The notes below the pieces were generated by a model, which made no database searches, was not told the origin of the DNA, and was given only the letters and a program-made list of their open reading frames with translations. Shown one piece after another: positions 12,304 to 23,610 of a stretch of 64,000 nt of DNA; the first letter of the stretch is position 1, and every line of letters starts with the position of its first letter. Source of the DNA: Aquila chrysaetos chrysaetos (taxonomy: Eukaryota > Chordata > Aves > Accipitriformes > Accipitridae). Location: positions 1,426,001 to 1,490,000 of the forward strand of contig NC_044019.1 in NCBI RefSeq assembly GCF_900496995.4. The letters run 5' to 3'. Position numbers and translations under genes: made by a program.

Positions 12304-15300
12304 AAGCAGACTTGCTCAGGTGACAGGTTGCAAATAATTCAAGTGAGTTTTGGAGTTGGGGGTACCTGACCAGCGGCTGGGGGCCAGGGTGGTGCTCCTG
12401 GATGGGGGCTGGCAGCCGGCGCTCCTGCCCTGCATGTGAAGGTGTGAAGACCAGGGCTGTGGGAGAAGCAAACCTCTGTCCACCTCGTTGCTGGACTGCC
12501 GGAGGCGTGGCAGGGGGCACCTTTCCAATGGCAAGATCCCTGTGGGGCCGGCTGCTGGGGGACCCTCGGCATGGGATGGGCTTTGCTCCCTGGGGTCCAA
12601 TCCCAATTGGAGGAACAGCCCCAAAATCCCATTATTCTGGAGCACAGCCCCACTGAAAAGGGGTTTAACTCTCCTCCTTTCAGCCATTTCCCCCTCTCAC
12701 AGCCTCCCAGGACAGGACCCAGGCAGGCATCTCATGTAACGTGTCCTCTTCGGATGCAAACGGGCGCTCGTGACCTTGGGCGCGCTTCCCCGGTGACCTC
12801 GGGTGTCCAGCTGCGAGCGCAGGCGTGGGACGTGCCCGCGGGAGCTGGAAACCGGAGGCAGCTGATGGGTCCGTCTGGCTGGTGCCGCTGCCGGGCTGGG
12901 ATTGCTCCCCGCCGCGCTCACCGGCACTTCCAGAGAGGCTCGCTTGCTATAAATCTCTGCCTCCCACCTGGCTGGTGGGCTCCAAGCCTGCTGGAGAGCT
13001 GATGAACAAGAGGAGGATTAGAGGGTTTTAGCAGGTGTCAAGCCTCATCTTTCATCCCACTGCGGGGAAGTCCGCGGCTCACTCTTCCCCGCTCCTGCAC
13101 AAGCCCTGCCGGAGCTGGGGCTGCCCTTTCCCTCTGCGTGTTTGCTGCTGACCTGGACGGAGCAGGCGATGGGGCTTCCAAAATGCAGGGTGAGCTGGTG
13201 GCCCACCCTGGGCTGCGGCAGGGGGTCTGCACCGTGCCCAGAGCCCTCCGGGCACCGTCCAGCTTCGGGCAGTACATTTTTGCTGGCTGGATGAAGCTCC
13301 CGAGAAGGAGAGGTCAGCAGCTCTCCGGCACTGCGTGGCACGGCACAGCCGAACAGCCAGGGCCAGCGGGGATGCCCCGGGCGTGCGGTGAGCCGGGAGA
13401 TGGAGTTTGCCAGCTGTGGTATCAGGTTGAGCCGCGTCGCTCCGCGGTTTGCTGGAGAGAGCGTGAGAGCGCAGGGCTGGGCGCGCTGTTTATTTTGGTT
13501 AAATTGAGTTTTCTCCGGGAGATTGGGGGGCGCGGGGGGCCTCCAGACAAGGGGCTTTTGTGAGCCGGGCTGCAAGCCGATCCCCTTTTGTGGTTTTGCT
13601 TTTTTGGATGATACAATTTGTTATTCCAAGAACTACCCAGCAAATGGACCCCATTAGCCGAGTCCCCGAAGTGGCTGGAGCTGGCGCTCGTGGTGCCTTT
13701 GTCTGCGCCCACCTTGGGCCCGATGGGAGCCGCCGAGGCCGCGTTACCGCAGCGCCTTTGCCCCCGGATGGTGCCCGGGGGAGATGTGGGGCCGGGGGGC
13801 CGGGAGCCGCCGTCCCTCCTTGCAGGCTGCGAGGCCACGGCTGTGCTGACGGGGCATCTTACAGGATTAGCCTGGGCTGGGAAAGCCAGTGGGACAGGCG
13901 GAAAGCGCCGGGTTTGTTGAATTCCCCGGCACACTTGTGTCCACGGCGGCACGCTGACAATAACCCAATTGTTGCCGCGCTGCTGGGGGCTGGAACCAGT
14001 GCCAGGGGGGAGGCCATCCATGGGGCAGCCCCTTTGCCCCCTCGGACGGGGCTGGACTCTCACCCTCACCTCTGGCCACCTGAGCTCAGCAGCTGGGTGG
14101 GAGCTGCAGGAGTTTGCATCTCCCTCTGCCCTTGGGCACAAGGGCTCTGGCCCCAGCCCCAGCCGGTATTTTAGGTACTCCTCCCACCCTGCAGCATCCC
14201 TGGGGTCCCCCGGCGGCTGCAGTTCTGCAGTTACCCACAGCAGCTCTGCAGAACCCTGAGCGGGGCACGGGCACTTCTGTGCCACGCACGTGGGTCCCTG
14301 GCACTGAGCAGCAGGATCCGCGCTGGGGGCAGCCCGTGGAACCCGGCCGGCAGCCCCCCACCTGCTCCGCGGCAGTCCCGGCACACGTGGGTGCGCCCAG
14401 GGCGGCCGTGCAGCCTTGTGCTGATGAAGCCCAGCCCCGGGGCTGTGGTGCCAAGGCATGTCCATCCCGCCGGGCAGCCCAGGGCTGGGCGGTTCAGCCG
14501 GAGCATCCTTGGCCCGCTCGGCGTTACGTCCTACCATGCGGGGATGCTGCTGGCTCTGTTTGTCTTGGCTCAGTTGGGCTTTTTCCTGCATGCGAGCTGG
14601 CTGGAGCTGGGCAGAAGCCAGTGGGTTTATAAATAAAAGCATCGGACACCTCTCTGGGTGGTGCTGAAAGCTCCCAAAATAGCCCTGCTGCCCCGCCAAG
14701 GCGCGCGTGGCCAAGATGTTCGTGGCCAGGATGTTCGCAGAGGCAGCTCCGGGGCTGGGTGTGGGAGCAGGGCTCCCCCCGCTCCCTGACTCCCATCCCG
14801 GCCGCCCTTGCAGAACAGCCCCAGTGTCTCCTTGGCCGGCCGGCCAGGACATGTCCCTGCTCCCGCCAGCCTCCCGATGGGACGCGTTCCCCAGAGCTGG
14901 CAGTCCCTTGGCGAGGAGGGATGCTCCAGGAGCAGGCAGTGGGCACCAGCCGTGCCTGGGGATGGGTTTGCCGCAGGGGTTGGGTGCCAGCAGAAACCTC
15001 CCCGGCAGTGCAGGCACGTGGTGTCGCGGAAAAGGGGGGGTCGGAGCTGACAGGGACCCGACGCCGCGCTCCCCCGAGGGGAGCAGAGCGGCCCTGGGGC
15101 ACGGTGGGTGCCAGGCACCGCACGGAGGGGACGTCAGCTGCGGCAAAACGGCCCCTCGGCCAGCTCTGGTTGATGGAGAGCTGGGAGGAGAGTGCCGGCT
15201 GTACGGCTTCACCTCCTGCGCCCGGCGCTGCTTGGCCACGTGCCGTATTTTTGCCGCAGCGCCGGCCCAGCCTGGGCAGGGATGGTCGGAGGCCGTGGGA

Positions 15301-15621
15301 CGCTGGCCTTGCGCGGTGTTTGCTTTCCGCCGGCGGAGGAAGCCCGGCTGGCCGGGGCCGCGGTCCAGCCCTGCCAAATCCCAGCGGGGGCCGTGGGAGG
15401 GGGCAGCCATAACATCCCGACAAAAGGAGCCTGGCAGTGGGCAGGAGACGGCGCCGGGAGCCAAGCGCGGGGGCAGGACCCCGTCCGGGGCTCCTTGTGC
15501 CGGCCGCCTCCGCTCGACGCCGTCTGCCCTGCCTGCAGCGTGCCGGGAGGGATGGAGGCGGTGGTGACCTCGCAGATCCCGGTGCCTCCCTCGGGGGCCG
15601 GCCGCAGCGTGCCAAGGGCTA

Positions 15622-15648
15622 GTGTGTGTGTGTGTGTGGGGGGGGGGG
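15622..15648 (+). repeat. (GT)8 followed by an 11-G run
   Basis: Eight GT units run straight into eleven G residues. This is a typical polymorphic microsatellite in the candidate first intron of COL8A2. Confidence 0.9.
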
Positions 15649-18405
15649 TTCCCGGCACTCAGCTGCAGCCAGAGCCGTCCTCCCACCGGGCCCCCGCCAA
15701 ATTCCACCCAGGGCCTGGCATTTCAATATGCTGTGCTTTTGGAAAACAGCATTTTAATGCTCTTGCTGTAAATGAGGTGGAAAATGTCCGTGGGCTTGTG
15801 CGGGAAGGCTCCCGGGAGCCCGGCCGTGCCGTAGGCGTGCTGGGGTCTGGCTGAGCCCTGGCCAGGCGGCTGGGGACGGGGTGGGATCCTCCGGAGCCTC
15901 ACGTCTCTCCGGGACTTCCCTGCGATTTCAGGCCAGCTCTGCTTATTCCGGTGATTTCTGTTGCAGCAGCGAGGCTGATGCTGCCTGTCCCCGGGGTGGG
16001 TCCCGCCAGCTTCTCGGTGCGAAGATTTGGGGTGCACCCTGACCTTCCCGCAGTGAGCACGGCCGGGGGGCTGTCACCCCTCCCCGGGCAGGGATAGGGG
16101 GGCATTGCCCGCTCCCGTCCCCGCACCACCCCCAGCCCGGCGAGTGCCTCCAAGAGCCTTTCCCTGCTCCGTTCCCACACAATAGCTCCCGGGTTGAAGG
16201 CTGAAGGGTTTCCTGGGTTTCTTTTCTCTTTTTGTTTGGGGTTTTTTTTTGTTGTTTTTTTATAACTGTGCTCTAGAAAAATGGGATGAATAGGTCGATT
16301 TAATTTTTTCCCCATGTTTCACTGCCACATGTGAAGGCTCATAAACGCCAGGCGAGTGCGGCAGCGCGGTGCCCACAGCAGACACCCAGCGCTCGCCCGA
16401 GCCGGGGCTGCCACGTGCCCACCATTTCCTAGAAGGCAGCAACGTGCCAGCACCTGCCCCGCGTCAGGTCTGCTCCCTGGAGCGGGGGGACAATCGGGAT
16501 CGGCGTTGGGATCCCTCGGGTGCGGGAACAGGTGCCAGTCCCCTCCCGAGAACCACGGCAGCCTCCTGGCACCTGTGCCCAAAAAAGGGGGTGCCCCCAT
16601 GCAGAGGCGGAGGGGTCTTTGCCGGGCTCAGCGCCGTGCCGCCGGCGGCCTGCATGGCCTTGGGCAGGATGAGTCCCTCTTTGGGCAGCGGGTCCTGAGC
16701 AGGGAAGGAGGGAGGTTCCCGCATGACACAGCCCAGAGGAAAACTCTGCTTGGAAAAGAGGAGCTGAATGTTTTTCCAGCTTGAAGCCTAAACAAAAGGT
16801 TTTGTAATAAGTGCGTCCCCTGGCCTCGGCTCAGCACCCGGCTCGGCCGGCCGCAGTGGCCAGCACAGCCCTCCCCTTCCCCCCCGGGTCGGTCCCCGGC
16901 TTTGTACCCCGGTGCTCCGGGGATGGGGCATGGCCCTGCATCGCCACCGCTGCAGGCTCCATCCCGTCCTCCAGGAAAACGTGCCCCCGGGAGACTGCAG
17001 GGACACGGGGATGGCCCCGAGTGCTGCCGGCTGTGTGTCTGTCTGAGGGCTGGCGTCTCTAACAGAAATAAATAAGTTCCACTAAGAAAATATTCTGCAT
17101 ATTCTGCACTGATTTCCACTGGTGCTTGAACTCCAGGTCCCCAGTTTTGCTTGGCAAAGGGTCCATGGTAACAGAGACGCCCAAGGCAGATGCTCTGCGC
17201 CCCGCGGGGAAGCAGGGCTGGTCCTGGTGCTCCCGAGCCCTGGAGCCTGTGAAGGTCACCAGCTCCTCGGTGCCTTTCCCAGTCGGCTTGCTCCCAGCGC
17301 TGTCCTGGCTACTCCTATCACTCCCTTTTCCGACTTGCATCTGGAAGCAGTTTTTCCCCTGGGATGGTCTGGGGCACGTGAAATCCATCCCATTTTCCTC
17401 TGGGCTGCCCCGGTGCGGTCCAGGTCTGGCTGCTCCGCAGGGCACCGTCTGCCCCCAGGCAGGGCAGCTCTGCCGGATGGTGCTGAGTCGGGAGAAGCAG
17501 GAGAAAGCAGAAGCTGCAGGAGATGAACATGGTCTGTGGGCGCAGGGGTCCAGCCAGGCGCAGGCGAGGGGGATCTGGAACCCTTTAAAGCAAATTAAAT
17601 GAGATACTCGATTGCACTGGAAATGAGGAGCCTGGTAATAAGATTATGGCTTCGGGTAGCGGCACACTGGTATTACTTGAGGTTGAAAGCTCTTTGTTTA
17701 TGACAAATAGAGATGGTGCACGTGGGAACGGTGAGCGGCTCCCCGTGTCCCCACAGGACACGGCACCCGGCTGGCCGAGACCCGGGAACCCTGGGGGAGG
17801 AGGGGAGCGGAGCTGCCGCATGGGACTCGCTGCTGCCTCTGCCACAGGGCTCGGGGGGAATGGGGGTTTTGGCATAATCCCCAGGAAAGCGGGGCTGCTG
17901 GAATTCCCTGTAAGGCTTTCGGCTCTGAGACAAAGGAAATGTGGAAACTAAAAAAAAAAAATATAAAAATTTCAAATTGAAAAAATCAAAGCAGCTGATT
18001 CAGCGATGTTGAAACATCTTGTGACAGCGTCGGACAAATTTTTTCCAAACAAAATTCTGGGAAAAAATCATCCTGATTTTACACAACCCACGTCCGGCCT
18101 GATGGAAAGGCACGTGCTGGGGGTTGGTGTTGGGGCTGCCCGCAGCCGGAGCGGCACTGGGATCAGTACACGGAGCCCCACGGCACTGCAGAGCCCCGGG
18201 AACGCAGCCTTGCAGAGGCTTTGCACCCACCGCGGCGCTGGCCCCGCCGAAACGGTCATTACAGAGCGCAGAGGAAAATCTGAAATCCAAGCCGGCAGCG
18301 CGGGGCCAGCCCCGGCCGGGCGGCGGGAGCGCGGTTTATGGTAGCGTCTTGTCAGAGTTTCCACTGAACACCTCAGGCTTGCTGGGATCTCGCATCAGCT
18401 CACAT

Positions 18406-18424
18406 AAATTAAATTAAATTAAAT
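18406..18424 (+). repeat. (AAATT)n short repeat
   Basis: Three AAATT units plus a partial one, in an AT-rich island of otherwise GC-rich intronic DNA. Confidence 0.85.
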
Positions 18425-18556
18425 AACATAAACTAAAGTACTGCCTGAAAAGCGTGCGCTCCATCCCCTCGCCGGGGTGTGAATATGTGTAAGCAGCTCC
18501 GCCGCTGCTGCCGTGCCAGAAAAGCTCCTTTATGGTGCGCAGCCCCAGGGGCAGCC

Positions 18557-18620
18557 GGGGATGGGGATGGGGATGGGGACGGGGGTGGGAATGGGGATGG
18601 AGACGGGATGGGGATGGGGT
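18557..18620 (+). repeat. degenerate GGGGAT repeat, G-quadruplex-prone
   Basis: About ten imperfect units of GGGGAT/GGGGAC/GGGGGT, giving many runs of three to five G on the plus strand separated by one to three bases. This meets the usual pattern for G-quadruplex formation. It lies inside the candidate COL8A2 intron 1. Confidence 0.85.
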
Positions 18621-21600
18621 GCTTGGGGCAGCGGGATGGGGAGGGTTCAGGCTGTGGCAGCGGGGGACAAGGGTCCTGCCGGGAGCCCCCGCCGTCCGCA
18701 GAGAAGCCGCCACTCATTTTCTTTACTGGGCTAATTGAGAGCGCAGCGAAGTCACATGCTTTAACCCCGCTGACAGCCCCGAGCCAAGGCTGGGCTTGTC
18801 GGTCACCCTCCCGGGCACGGCGAGGGCAGGGCAGGCGAGGGGCCCCTCCAGCCGCAGGGATGCAGCCCCCACCACTCCTCCTCGCCATGCCACGGCCACC
18901 CCGCAGCTCGCCCGGCTCCGCCGCTGCCCGCCCCAACGCCGCACCCGCATCCGGCAGGTACCGGTCCCCGGCGGGATGCTCTGCCCTGGGCACGGCACCG
19001 GGAGACCCCGGGATGGGACCGGGGCAGGGCTGGGGGACGGCGCGGAGGTTAGCGACCACCCCGGGGGGGATTTGCTGAGCAAACGGGGGGAGGAGGGTCA
19101 CTGCTCCCGCGCTGCCCGGAGAGGTGCCGGTGGGAAGAACCGGGGACCGGGACCCCCGTGCCACCCGGCTGCGCCTGGGGAGCAGCATCTCGCCCCGGCG
19201 AGCCCCCGTGGCACGGGCGGGGATCAGCCGGTGCCAGGCCGTGTGCCGCCGAGGCGAGGGCAGCTTTCGGAGCCCCGGCAGGTAACCCTATCCCCCCGCG
19301 CCGCCCGCCCGCCGGGGAGGGACGCAGCCGAGGCTCCCGCTCCTGAAATTTATTTTAATGTAAACCTAGCTCTAAGGCAGCTTTTTCTCATTTTTAAACT
19401 ATTTCATATCAATCCTTGGCCTGACATTTGTTTTCTTTGAGTGCGGTGGGGAGCGTGGTCGGCATTGCTGAGGATATCTCCTCAGGAATCTTGGCAGAGG
19501 CGGCTCCCTATCTTTGAAGAAACGGCAAATGCAAAACAGAAGGCAGATATTAGAGAAGCATAAACAATATTTTCCCCCTGCTAACCCCAGAAACGGCGCA
19601 GCGGCCGGCTCGGCGACACGGCGGCGGGGGGACCCTGTGCCCGGACCCCACCGGCGGCACAGCACCTGCCCGGGTTGATCCCCAGGGCAGGCGGAGCGTG
19701 GGTCCCCGGCATCGCTCCGGGGCAGGTCCCCATCGTCAGCGGCCACGACGTTGTGCGGAGGCACACGGCCAACCCGGTCCCCGAGGGCTGTGACCGACCC
19801 GCCGGGACGGGGAGTGGTGGCAGCTGAGGAGCGGTCACGCCGGGAGGGTTTCCAGTGGATCGGGGGGGGGGAGGCCGGTGCAGCCGGGGGTGCCCCCACC
19901 GGGGTCTTGCCCTGTTGGGGGCCAGGAGCCAGGCTATGGGGTCACCCCCCAAATGCTGAAACCCCAAGGAAACGCTGCTCCGAGGGTGAAGCTGGTTTCA
20001 CCGGTGTGTTACCGCAGAGGGGTTTTGTGGAGGACGTGCACGGCAAGGATGGGCGGGAGCGCGGGCAGCGGCCGGAGCGTGGGCTGCACACGCAGGTTCA
20101 CCTGGGGGTGCTGCTAAAAAGCTGGAAGAGGAGAGGAAACGGAGATCAAAGGACCCAGCAAAAGCAGGGAGACAGGATTTCAACCCCTGACATTAAAATA
20201 AAATGACTGTTAGGATAAACACTGCAAGGCAGCTTCCCATCCCAGGCAGCCAGGCTCGCTGGCGGGGCGGAGGCCGGCGTTATGTTCTTTGGCATTTCAC
20301 ACTTGAGAAGGAGTTTTCGCAGCAGCTCACAAATTTGCTGTCGTATCTGGGCAGCTGGGAGAGCGGCGGAGGGCGGTGCTGGTGAGGAGCGGCGGTGCTC
20401 AGCCCAGGAAAACAAGGGCACGGGGGATGCCGTGGTGGTAACGCTGTGCCGGGGAACGAGCAGCTCTCCTGGGGGCACCGGGAGCCGGTTCGGGAGCTGC
20501 TGTCCCCATGTGCTCCTTCTGCTCCGGGGCCTGTTTCCACCGTGGTGTGAGGCTGCGATGGACGGAGCAAGTCTGTCTTGTGGGAGGGCACGTGCTGCTG
20601 TTGAGGGTCCTTGTTGCAACTGGAGGTGCCGTGGGGATTCTTGCAGGCGGTGAGAGGAGAGCCGGGTGTCAGGGCTGATGAACGGAGCGGCTGGGACGGC
20701 GGTGTTGGGGTCTGGGGCAGGAGAAGCTCCTGGACACGGTCACAGGGACGGGTCCTGCAGAGCAGCCGCTCGCTGCTTAAAACCTAATCCACTGAGGAAT
20801 GAACGTCCATGGGTTCAGCCCTGGCCTCTCCCCCTGTTTGCTCTCAGCAGCTCAGGCATTTCTGGCCCCCTCCATCCTTGGACCTGAATTTTGCCCCAGT
20901 GATGGATCATGAGGTGCCAAGGAAGTGGCTGAAAATGCTGCTGTGCTTGCTGTGGGGACCTCGGACAGAAGGGAAGAGGTGCCCAGTTTAGGGCAAGGTC
21001 CTCCCCAGTGAGCTCTGAAGCCACCGCAGAGCTCCTGGCCTCGCCAGTGGCTCCCCACGGCAGCGGATCCCTTAGTGCTGTTATGGGTTCCCGCTGCTCC
21101 TCGATCACCCGCATCCCCGTTTACAGGGGTTCCCTTCCCACGGGGTGCGTGGGCAGGGGCTGGAGCAGCCGTAGTGTTGCTGCGTTCACTCGTGTGCAGA
21201 AGCTGCATCCCCCCGCGATGCTCACGCAGGTGCGGTGGGCTCCCGCGGCACCAGGCTGCTCTGTGCCATGCCATCGCCCTGGCTCTCGGCGGGGACAGCG
21301 TGAATGGGGACACGGGAGGTCCCTGGGGCATCCCTTTCCCATACGTCCTGGCCTGCGGTGTGGGTAGCAGCCCCCCGAGCGAGCTGCCCTGGCCACTCTG
21401 AGCACCCCTGCCCCAGAAGGCTCTGGCCCGGACCACAGCTCATTATAATTAAGCCGGTGACCCCAGCACGAGGCTGGAAGTTTAAATGTCTGCGGTTGAT
21501 GGCCACTTGCCCGCAAATTCCCTGAGATGGGAATCGCTCTCTGCGGGTCCCTCCAGGCTTAGCAGATTTCTTTGCAAAATACCCGTTGCATTAGAAAATG

Positions 21601-22109
21601 CTGTTTCTGCACAGGAGCTGCGAGGGCAAAGCAGCATCTGACCCACAGACCCCGGGTAAACACCGTCTGCTTCCCACCAAAGCTTATGAGTCCCTGGAGC
21701 AGGGCTGACGGAGCCGGCACGCGTCCCTCGGGGAGCGATGCCCTGAAGCCCCTGCAGCTCGCTGGGGCTCACAGCCCGTGTCCCGCCCCGGGGTGTCTGG
21801 GCAGATGCTCCACATCCCGCACCTGAATCCGGGCATGAGAGGCTGTGCTTGGGTCGCGGCACGAGCCGGGGCTCGTGTGGCAATGTGGACCCCGCGCAGC
21901 CTGGCCCTCGCCACTGCGCCTGCACAGATCCCGGGAAAGGGGCTCCGGATCCTGCCCAGCGGCTGCCGGGGCGACAGAGGGGACGGGACCCTCCGGCACC
22001 GCCGTCCTCGCTGTACGCCGCAGCTCCGACACTCGGCTCTTGTTCTGCTCCGTCTTTTGGCTATGAGGGACGGTGTTGCTGCTGCCCCCGGGCAGGCCAC
22101 CATCCCACT

Positions 22110-22161
22110 GGGAGGAGGAGGAGGAGGAGGAGGAGAGGGGAAGAAGAAGGGAAGAAAAAAA
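22110..22161 (+). repeat. 52-nt purine tract beginning with (GGA)n
   Basis: About nine GGA/GAG units lead into mixed G/A and then an A run, with no pyrimidine over 52 bases. It directly precedes an AT-rich island. Length polymorphism and triplex potential are expected. Confidence 0.9.
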
Positions 22162-22901
22162 TGAATCCCCACAAAAATGTCTTCATAACAGGAAACGTCT
22201 CATAAAATACCTGTGGTTTGGCATGTGTGATCCGACTGGTCAAACTATGCACCTGGCAGGCAACCCTGCTATTAATGCTGCGCACAGTCTGGTATTTCGG
22301 TGGAGCTGAGGCTGGCGGAGGGGGGAGGATGGGACCGGCGAGCTCGGGGCACAGAAACCCTCTGTCGGGGCCAGGGTGAGGGGGGAACACGTCCCTTGGG
22401 CCTTGCTCGCCTCCATGTGCGCCCCGGGGGGACATCCCAGCTGTGTTTCGGTGAAGGGCCCACGATGCCCGGGGGATGGGGTGAGCCAGGCTGAGCCTCG
22501 CACTCTGGGCAGAAACTCGGCGTTTCTGCAGCTTTGGGCCAGGGTTTTCCACCTGGACCCGAAGTTCTCTGTCCAAGTCCCCAAACGCCGCGGTGCCCGC
22601 CATTCCCCAGGGATGGCTTCACCCCTGCGTGCACCCTCGGCTCCGACCGAGTCGGCAGCGATCAGCCGGGGCTCTCCCACGCTCAGCGGAGGAGTTTTGA
22701 CAGCTGGAGGTGAAGGATTAAGCCCCGAGCTGTGACCTGCGGCAGGCTCATGCCTTGCTGCGCTCCCGGCACACACAGGCGGAGGGTCATTAATCCGCCT
22801 TAGCTGATCCCTGACCCGGCGGCTGCGGGATCAAGCGGCGGCACCAAACCTGTTGTCAGGGCTCCCACCGGACCCGGGCTCCTCGGCTCCGGGCAGCGAG
22901 C

Positions 22902-22947
22902 GCGCACCGCGGGCAGCGTGCACCGCGCACCGCGGGCAGCGTGCACC
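22902..22947 (+). repeat. two perfect tandem copies of a 23-bp GC-rich unit
   Basis: The unit starting GCGCACCGCGGGCAGC is present at 22902-22924 and again at 22925-22947 without mismatch, with partial similarity on both sides. It is a minisatellite-like duplication in the intron. Confidence 0.85.
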
Positions 22948-23548
22948 GCACGGGCCCCCGCCACGGCCCGAGTGCCGGCCTGACGCCGACGCGGGACATC
23001 GCCCGGCCAGCGCGATGGGGCAGGGTGCGGATCCCACACGCTCCCCGCGCTCTCTGCGCACCGCAGATGGCTCAGGCGTGTCGGGAGGCGAGTCAAGACA
23101 GGGAGAAACACCCAGGTCGGTTTTGCGGCACGTTCTTTAGCAGCTGCCTGCAAACCAGCTGTTTTACGACCGGCGGAGCGAGCAGAGCCTGGCGTCCCAC
23201 CGCCTCGTGTTGTACACCCACCCTCAGGCTCCTCCTGCCGCGGCCCCCCCAGTGCCAGCTCCGCTCCTGCGCCCCGGCACGGCCGCCGGTGCCCTGAGCT
23301 TCGCACGTGCCAGCTGGCCCGTGGCTACCAGAGCAGCTCGGCCCGTGGCCTTTCCTTCAGTCCTCCACCCCCGCCTTCCTCCGCAGTAGTTGCTAACGCA
23401 GCAGGAGTTAATTAGCACAGAGCCCCCAGCCTCGGCGTTAATTTGGCTGCAACCCCTGCCTGGACCAGAGCGATACGGATGGACGCCGCAACCACCCTCA
23501 GCGAACCGGGCTGAAGGCACCGTGGGGCTGTGCCGCAGGGCGATGCGC

Positions 23549-23610
23549 CATGCCGTGCCGTGCCGTGCCGTGCCGTGCCGTACCATGCCTTGCCATGCCG
23601 TGCCGTGCCC
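23549..23610 (+). repeat. (TGCCG)n pentanucleotide microsatellite
   Basis: Six perfect TGCCG units (23551-23580) are followed by interrupted TACCA/TGCCT/TGCCA/TGCCG units. It creates spurious repetitive open frames on both strands and should not be read as a protein. Confidence 0.9.

Noticed and set aside
13422-15707. 761-codon open frame on the minus strand
   Set aside because: Composition is Pro/Arg/Ala/Gly/Ser-rich without domains, with overlapping open frames in other phases, as expected of GC-rich DNA with few stops. It lies inside the candidate COL8A2 intron. A protein search with no hit and no ribosome footprint would confirm rejection.
22902-23610. Possible CRISPR-like or satellite array
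   Set aside because: Only two 23-bp copies and a pentamer run are present, without spacers. The context is a vertebrate intron.
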